Below are positions 54,279 through 64,000 of a stretch of DNA of 64,000 nucleotides, piece by piece. Source of the stretch: Xanthomonas euroxanthea (lineage in GTDB: Bacteria > Pseudomonadota > Gammaproteobacteria > Xanthomonadales > Xanthomonadaceae); the NCBI RefSeq assembly GCF_900476395.1, contig NZ_UIHB01000001.1, forward strand, positions 130,217 to 194,216. Reading direction: 5' to 3'. The stretch's first letter is position 1, and every line of letters begins with the position of its first letter. The notes under the pieces are model-generated. The model searched no databases and was not told the origin of the DNA. It worked only from the letters and a program-made list of their open reading frames with translations. Made by a program: the position numbers and the translations under genes.

Positions 54279-57200
54279 ATGCGGATCTGTGTTCTCAACG
54301 AGGCAACCGGGGACCAAGCCGGGCTGGAGCAGCGCTGCAGGTCGGCGCGCGAGGCGGGCTTTGATCATGTGGTGCTCGCGCCGCCGTTTGCGCGCGACGC
54401 CCAGGGCCGGCTGAGTGAGGTGGCCGGTGCCAGCGAGGCCGACGCGCAGCGCCTGCGCGAGGTGGTGCAGGCCGCGCACCGCGCCGGCGTGAAGCTGCTG
54501 CTCGACGTGCGCCTGGACGAAGTGGGTGGCAACAGTGCGGTGGTACGCGACAACCCGCAGTGGTTCCGGGCGCGCAGCACGGCGGTGCCGGACCCGCGCC
54601 AGCCGCGCGCCACGCCCGAAGTGGCGGAGGCACGCTTCACCTATGCGCAGGAAGGTGCGGCGCTGGTGGAGTGGTGGAGTGCGCGCCTGCTGGAGTGGGC
54701 ATCGCAGGGCGTGGCCGGCTTCCGCCTGTTGCAGCCGCAGCAGGTGCCGGCGCAGCGCTGGCGCGAGCTGATCGCACGCGTGCATGCGCAGGCGCCGGAG
54801 GTGGTGTTTGCAGCCTGGACGCCGGGCCTGGGCATCGAGACCTTGCAGCAGCTGGCCGGTGCCGGCTTCGATGCGGCGTTCTCCTCGCTTGCCTGGTGGG
54901 ACGGCCGCGGTAGCTGGTTCTTCGACGAAGACACCGCATTGCGCGCATTGGCGTCGCAGGTGGTCGCGGTGGTGGGCGCGCCCGAAGGCAAGCCTGCGGC
55001 CGCTGCCGGGCAGCACTGGCAGCTGGCCCACGCCCTGGGCGGGGCTTGGCTGCTGGACGAGGCACAGCTGGAGACGTTGCCGTTGTCGATCAGGGCGCGC
55101 GATGGCGTGCCGCCCAGCAATGCCGGCCTGCGCTTGCGCCCGCTGCTGCGCGAGGGCACCGGCCTGACGGCGGTGGCCATCGAGCCATTGGGCGGCTTGC
55201 CGTCGCTGCTGCTGATCAATGGCGATGCCGATCATGTGGTGCCGGTCCCGGCGCCGGACCTGTTGCGCCTGCTTGGCGATGCCGAAGCGTTGGTGGGCGA
55301 AGACGGCAGCACGCTCTCCGGTGCTACTCTGGAAGCGCTGGAGCCGGGCGAGGTGCGGGTGTACCGCAGCGTGCCGGCGCGGCATGTGCTGGCGGTGCCG
55401 CGCATGCGTCCGCGCGCGCAGACCGCGGCCGCCTGGCCGCGTGTGTGCATCGAGTCGGTGACGCCGTCGGTCGATAACGGCCGTTTCCCGGTCAAGCGCA
55501 CCGTGGGCGACCGCATCTGCGTGGAAGCCGATGCGTTCTGCGACGGGCACGACCGTATCGCGGTGGCGGTGCTGTGGCGCCCGGCCGATGCCAAGACCTG
55601 GGCCAGTGCGCCGATGCGTGCGCTGGGCAACGATCGCTGGCGCGCGGAGTTCCCGCTCGAGCGCATCGGCACCTATGAATTCCGCGTCGAAGGCTGGCGC
55701 GATGTATTTGCCACCTTGCATGCGGATCTGGAAAAGAAGCGTGCCGCCAACACGGTGCTGCCGGTGGATGTGCAGGAAGCGGTGGCCGTGGTGCAGGCTG
55801 CGCACGCACGCAGTAGCGGTGCGTTGGCCGAGCGCCTGCAGGCCATCCTGACCCGCATCGGTGCGCAGAGCGAGCCGCTGCAGCAGCTGGCGATCGTGCT
55901 GGAGCCGGATACCGCGCAGGCGATGGCAGCGGCCGACGACAAGCCGTTCCGCTCCGAGACGCCGATGACCTTCCGGGTGGAGTCGGAGCGGCGCGCGGCG
56001 CACTTTGCCAGCTGGTACGAATTGTTCCCGCGCTCGCAAAGCGGCGATCCGCAGCGGCACGGCACCTTCGACGATGTGATCAAGCGGCTGGCGCATATCC
56101 GCGCGATGAACTTCGACGTGCTGTACATGCCGCCGATCCATCCGATTGGGTTGAATAACCGCAAGGGCCGCAACAACTCGGTCACTGCGGTCGATGGCGA
56201 GCCGGGCAGCCCGTATGCAATCGGTGCCAGCGATGGCGGGCATACCGAGGTGCATGCCGAGCTCGGCGGGCTGGACGGTTTCCGCCGCCTGATCCAGGCC
56301 GCGCGTGCACATGGGCTGGAGGTGGCGCTGGATTTCGCCATCCAGTGCGCTCCGGATCACCCGTGGTTGAAGGACCACAAGGACTGGTTCACCTGGCGCG
56401 CGGATGGCTCGATTCCGTACGCGGAAAACCCGCCGAAGAAATACCAGGACATCGTCAACGTCGATTTCTACGCCAGCGGTGCGGTGCCGGACCTGTGGAA
56501 CACGCTGCGCGATGCGGTGCTGTTCTGGGTCAACGAGGGGGTGACGCTGTTCCGCGTCGACAACCCGCATACCAAGCCGTTCCCGTTCTGGGAATGGTTG
56601 ATTGCCGACATCCGCGGGCGCCGGCCGGACGTGGTGTTCCTGTCGGAGGCCTTCACCCGGCCGAAGATGATGTACCGGCTGGCCAAGTGCGGCTTCTCGC
56701 AGTCCTATACCTACTTCACCTGGCGCAACCACAAGCACGAGCTGCAGGAGTACGTGGAAGAGTTGAACCAGGGCGTGCCACGCGAATGCTTCCGCCCGCA
56801 TTTCTTCGTCAACACGCCGGACATCAATCCGCTGTTCCTGCAGACCAGCGGGCGCAACGGCCACCTGATCCGCGCCGCGCTGGCAACCACGCTGTCGGGG
56901 CTGTGGGGCATGTACCAGGGCTTCGAGCTGTGCGAGGCCACGCCGCTGGCGCCGGGCAAGGAAGAGTATCTGGACTCGGAGAAGTTCCAGCTGCGTGCCT
57001 GGCCCGAGCGTGCGCCCGGCGACATCGTCGATGAGATCACCCGCTTCAACCAGCTGCGCCGCATGCATCCGGAACTGCAGTCGCACCTGGGCACGCGCTT
57101 CTACCAGGCGCACAACGACCAGGTGCTGTACTTCGGCAAGTTCCTGGATGCCGGCTACCTGTCGCGTAGCCGCAGCATGGTGCTGGTGGCGATCAACCTG

Positions 57201-57391
57201 GACCCGCATGCGGGCCAGGACGCGGACATCGAAATTCCACTGTGGGAGTTGGGCCTGCCCGATCACGCCAGCGTGGCGGTGGACGATCTGTGGGACGGCC
57301 ACCGCTTCACATGGCAAGGCAAGTATCAGCACATCCGCTTAGAGGCGACGCGGCCGTTCGCGTTATGGCGCATCCGCGCAGGAGAGGTCGC

Positions 57392-57395
<4 letters not shown>
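54279..57395 (+). CDS. glgE: Maltosyltransferase GlgE with N-terminal GH13-like extension
   Basis: Alpha-1,4-glucan:maltose-1-phosphate maltosyltransferase, GH13_3, 1038 residues against about 660-700 for the classical enzyme. GlgE proper is about 385-1038: beta domain ([20 protein letters not shown]), catalytic barrel with MPPIHPIG, nucleophile Asp761 in [10 protein letters not shown] and acid/base Glu790 in FLSEAFTRP. Residues 1 to about 375 look like a second, dead amylase barrel: GFR at 147-149 is followed by Leu-Leu where the nucleophile Asp belongs. The stop overlaps the treS start (ATGA). Confidence 0.95.
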
Positions 57396-60738
<3,343 letters not shown>

Positions 60739-60742
<4 letters not shown>

Positions 60743-62937
60743 TGAGTGGAGTGATGACAGCAGTGACCAATCGATGGGATCCCGGCGCGACCCGCGCCCT
60801 GGCCGAGGCACGCCATGGCGATGCATTCGCCATTCTTGGCGCGCACCCGACCGATAGCGGTCGGGTGCTGCGCACCTATCAACCGGGTGCCGACTACGTC
60901 AATGCCGTGCTCGACGATGGCCAGGTCATCGCGCTGGACGCGGGCCCGGAGCCGGGCCTGTTTGCCGGCGCGTTGCCGGCGCAGGGCGGGTATCGCCTGC
61001 GCATCGGCTGGCCCGGCGGCGAGCAGGACACCGCCGACCCGTACGCGTTCGGCCCGCAGCTCAGCGACTTCGACCTGCATCTGATCAGCGAAGGCCATCA
61101 CCTGCAGCTGGCCGATGCACTTGGCGCCAACGTGATCGAGGTCGATGGCGTACGCGGCACGCGCTTTGCGGTGTGGGCGCCCAATGCCACGCGCGTGGCG
61201 GTGGTGGGCGACTTCAACAGCTGGGACGCACGCCGGCATCCGATGCGGCTGCGGCACCAGTCCGGCGTGTGGGAGCTGTTCGTGCCCGACGTCGGCCCGG
61301 GGGCGCACTACAAGTACCAGCTGCGCGGCCCGCATGGGAATGAGTTGCCGGCCAAGGCCGACCCGGTGGCGCGGCGTGCCGAGCTGGCGCCGGGCACCGC
61401 CTCGATCGTGGCCGACCCCACCCCGCACCAGTGGAGCGATGACGGCTGGATGGCCACGCGCACGCGCCGTCAGGCGCACGACGCACCGATGAGCATCTAC
61501 GAGATCCATGCCGGTTCCTGGCTGCGCCAGGAAGGCGTGGACCTGGATTGGGATGGGCTGGCCGACCGCCTGATTCCGTACGTGGCTGACATGGGCTTCA
61601 CCCATGTCGAGCTGATGCCGGTGACCGAGCATCCGTTCGGCGGCTCGTGGGGCTACCAGCCGCTGGGCCTGTTCGCGCCGACTGCGCGCTTCGGTTCGCC
61701 GGATGGCTTTGCCCGTTTCGTCGATCGCTGCCACCGTGAAGGCATCGGCGTGATCGTCGACTGGGTGCCGGCGCATTTCCCCACCGACGCCCACGGCCTG
61801 GCGCATTTCGACGGCACCGCGCTGTACGAACATGCCGACCCGCGCGAAGGCTTCCATCGCGACTGGAATACGCTGATCTACAACCACGGGCGGCGCGAGG
61901 TGTCCGGGTTCCTGATCGCCAGTGCGCTGGAGTTCCTGCAGCGCTTCCACGTCGACGGCCTGCGCGTGGATGCGGTGGCCTCGATGCTGTACCGCGACTA
62001 CAGCCGCAATGCCGGCGAGTGGGTGCCCAACATCCATGGCGGGCGCGAGAACTACGAGACCATCGCCTTCCTGCGCCGGCTCAACGAGGTGGTGCGCGAG
62101 CACACGCCGGGCGCGGTGATGATTGCCGAGGAATCCACCGCATTCCCCGGCGTCACTGCCGATGTGGCGCATGGTGGCCTGGGCTTCCACTACAAGTGGA
62201 ACATGGGCTGGATGCACGACACCCTGCATTACGCCGCACTGGATCCGATCTACCGCCGTTACCACCATGGCGAGCTGACCTTCAGCATGGTCTATGCGTA
62301 TTCGGAGCGCTTCGTGCTGCCGATCTCGCACGACGAAGTGGTGCACGGCAAGGGCTCGTTGCTGGGCCGCATGCCGGGCGACGACTGGCAGCGTTTTGCC
62401 AACCTGCGCGCCTACCTGGGCTACATGTTCACCCACCCGGGGCGCAAGTTGCTGTTCATGGGCTGCGAGTTCGGCCAGCCCACCGAGTGGAACCACGACG
62501 GCGGCATCCCCTGGCATCTGCTGGACGACCCACGCCATCGCGGCGTGCAGACCCTGGTGCGTGACTTGAACCGGCTGTATGTCGAATACCCCGCGCTGCA
62601 CGCGCAGGATGACGACCCGGCCGGGTTTGCGTGGGTGGTGGGCGATGACGCGGCCAACAGCGTGGTCGCGTTCCTGCGCAAGGGCAAGCGCGGCGACGCC
62701 CCGGTGCTGGTGGTGATCAACTTCACCCCGATCGTGCAGCACGGCTACCGCATCGGCGTGCCGCAGGGCGGTCAGTGGCGCGAGGTGTTCAACAGCGATG
62801 CCGGTATTTATGGCGGCGCGAACCTGGGCAATGGCGGTGTGGTGGGCGCCGAGCAGCAGTCCATGCATGGCCATGCGCAATCCCTGCCGCTGCTGTTGCC
62901 GCCGCTGGGCGTCATCGTGCTGACGCCGCAGGGCTGA
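60739..62937 (+). CDS. glgB: 1,4-alpha-glucan branching enzyme
   Basis: 732 residues, normal for GlgB; makes alpha-1,6 branches in the glucan built by GlgE. CBM48/N1 modules about 1-220 ([20 protein letters not shown]), the GH13 barrel with YEIHAGSW, nucleophile Asp in [12 protein letters not shown] and acid/base Glu in IAEESTAFP, then [14 protein letters not shown]. Starts at ATG 60739, overlapping the treS stop; GGAGA lies upstream. ATG 60754 is an alternative. Confidence 0.96.
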
Positions 62938-62945
62938 TGCAACAC

Positions 62946-62978
62946 CCACGGCGCCTGGCCGCTGGTCCGGCGCCGTGG
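62946..62978 (+). terminator. Hairpin after glgB
   Basis: Perfect 10-bp stem CCACGGCGCC/GGCGCCGTGG with a 13-base loop, nine bases past the glgB stop; no T-run. Confidence 0.5.
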
Positions 62979-63324
62979 CACCTGTTAGATTGCGCGCCAT
63001 AGAGTGGTGAGACCGTGTTGCGTGCGCCTGTCGGGCGGCGCAGCTGGGTGTCGACCACTGATATCAGGCGGCCCGGGGAGGGCTGCCGGGCACAGCCGCC
63101 GCCATGCCTTCCGTCGATCTCGTTACGGGAGCGTTGTGCGTGGGCGTTTTGAGTGCTGCTACTTCTTCGATGCTTGAGTGGCCTGTTCCTGTCGTGCGCA
63201 GGGTCGGGCGCGCAGATGCACCCGTGCGGGCTGCGTATTCGGGGTGTGCCGGGGCGCAGGGCGGCGGCACGCGGCCTGTGCTCTCGGGCAGCTTGTCGCC
63301 CTCCGCTTCGATGCAGGTGCAGGC
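62979..63324. other. Intergenic DNA before the DUF3325 gene
   Basis: 346 bases. A 74-codon frame (63104-63328) overlaps the next start but has no ribosome site or family match, so it is not called. No Fur box was recognised. Confidence 0.45.
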
Positions 63325-63621
63325 ATGAGCGGCCTGATGACGGCGTGCTATCTGCTCGCCGCTGTGGTCTCGGTGCTGGCGTTCTACCTGGCAACCAGGC
63401 ATCAACGCCTGTGGCCGCAGCGCCGGCTGTCGGCGCGTGCGCTACGCCTCGGCGCCAGCGCGTTGCTGCTGTCGCTGGGCTGCGCCATCGCTGCATTGGG
63501 GACCTGGGCCGGCATCTTCGCCGCAGTGACGGCGTTGATGCTGGTGGCGGTGGCGCTGCCGTACCTGGATGCCTGGCAGCAGGCGCGCGTGCAACGCAGG
63601 CAGGTGCGCCATGTGGGCTAG
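63325..63621 (+). CDS. DUF3325-like membrane protein
   Basis: 98 residues, three hydrophobic helices (LMTACYLLAAVVSVLAFYLA, LGASALLLSLGCAIAALG, IFAAVTALMLVAVALPYL). The short triple-helix form, position and following genes match DUF3325 of iron/siderophore PepSY operons. Overlaps the next gene by 11 bases. Confidence 0.7.
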   Translation: MSGLMTACYLLAAVVSVLAFYLATRHQRLWPQRRLSARALRLGASALLLSLGCAIAALGTWAGIFAAVTALMLVAVALPYLDAWQQARVQRRQVRHVG

Positions 63622-63883
63622 ATGGCTGGCCGCCGTGGTGCTGGGCCTGCCGCTTGCGGTGGGCGTGGTCGGCCTGTGCGCCTTGGTGCTGCCGGGGCCG
63701 CAGCGGAGCTACACGCTGGCGTGGTTGTTGCTGATGTTTCCGGCATGGATCGGTGCGATGGCGCTGCCGTTCGTGTTTCGTAGCGCATCGCGTGCCTGGG
63801 TCGTACTCAGCGGGCTGACGCTGCTGTGCTACCTCACGCTTGCAGGCATCAAGGCCACGGGCTGGACGGAGCTGGGCGCATGA
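63611..63883 (+). CDS. DUF3649-like membrane protein, iron-transport associated
   Basis: 90 residues, three membrane helices: LAAVVLGLPLAVGVVGLCAL, TLAWLLLMFPAWIGAMALPF and VVLSGLTLLCYLTLAGI. These small proteins accompany PepSY proteins in siderophore-use operons. Its TGA overlaps the next ATG. Confidence 0.7.
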   Translation: MWARWLAAVVLGLPLAVGVVGLCALVLPGPQRSYTLAWLLLMFPAWIGAMALPFVFRSASRAWVVLSGLTLLCYLTLAGIKATGWTELGA

Positions 63884-64000
63884 AAGCAGCGACCTTGCGT
63901 GCGTTTCTGTCGGTCCACAGCTGGATGGGCCTGTTAGCCGGCATGGCCTTGTTCATCGCCTTCTATGCCGGTGCCATCACCGTGTTTACTCACCAATTGA
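63880..64000 (+). CDS. PepSY-associated membrane protein, 5' end only
   Basis: First 40 codons before the window ends: MKAATLRAFLSVHSWMGLLA, then GMALFIAFYAGAITVFTHQL. The HSWMGL...FYAGAIT opening is that of PepSY-TM proteins (putative ferric-siderophore reductases of the inner membrane). Begins at an ATGA overlap. Confidence 0.8.
   Translation, partial: MKAATLRAFLSVHSWMGLLAGMALFIAFYAGAITVFTHQL

Noticed and set aside
63104-63328. 74-residue protein before the DUF3325 gene
   Set aside because: No ribosome site, overlaps the next start, composition like noncoding GC-rich DNA.

Overview
The window is high-GC gammaproteobacterial DNA that I assign to Xanthomonas. Four independent signs support this: pectin-locus TonB receptors of the Xanthomonas/Caulobacter subfamily, GGGNATC-type heptad repeats placed directly behind stop codons, a FabV enoyl-ACP reductase, and 55-65 bp sites resembling the attC sites of the Xanthomonas chromosomal integron. 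Species was not determined. All calls come from reading the sequence; no database search was run.

Layout. 1-2310: end of an aldehyde dehydrogenase gene, a zinc alcohol dehydrogenase, a DUF779 protein and a terminator. 2324-6401: a small minus-strand gene, then Ku and LigD (bacterial NHEJ). 6402-10687: intergenic hairpins and heptad repeats, L-lactate dehydrogenase (minus), a DesK/NarL-type kinase and its regulator, and a small exported protein. 10982-14781: a minus-strand pair, a winged-helix/STAND-ATPase/TPR signalling protein overlapping a small DP-EP-like gene. 15132-16340: fabV.

16610-30075 is a pectin/galacturonate utilisation locus. It holds kdgK (minus), two TonB-dependent receptors, a pectin methylesterase, a PL10-type pectate lyase and a 1286-residue exported LamG-like protein of unknown activity. 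Two near-identical 18-bp putative operators lie between kdgK and the first receptor.

30076-53928 is accessory DNA of mixed, often low, GC. From about 30.4 to 48.3 kb, short plus-strand genes are separated by degenerate attC-like palindromes, so I read it as a decaying integron cassette array with no integrase in view. Cassette-type genes include a HEPN protein, a coiled-coil membrane protein split by an in-frame TAG, DUF4279, DUF4262, an NTR-like protein, lipoproteins and unknowns. Interleaved are a C4-like structured RNA with a SymE toxin gene, a broken second symE, an ECF sigma factor, a 1560-residue Rhs protein with an AT-rich tip and adjacent candidate immunity gene, a displaced rhs fragment, an orphan TrbM and a reverse-strand nitrilase-family gene. 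49.1-53.9 kb holds exported and lipoproteins, including a possible Tli4-type immunity protein and DUF4142, and a second frame interrupted by TAG.

54279-62937 is a translationally coupled operon glgE - treS/mak - glgB, which turns trehalose through maltose and maltose-1-phosphate into branched alpha-glucan. The window closes with DUF3325, a DUF3649-like membrane protein and the start of a PepSY-family membrane protein, an arrangement typical of siderophore/iron-reduction operons.
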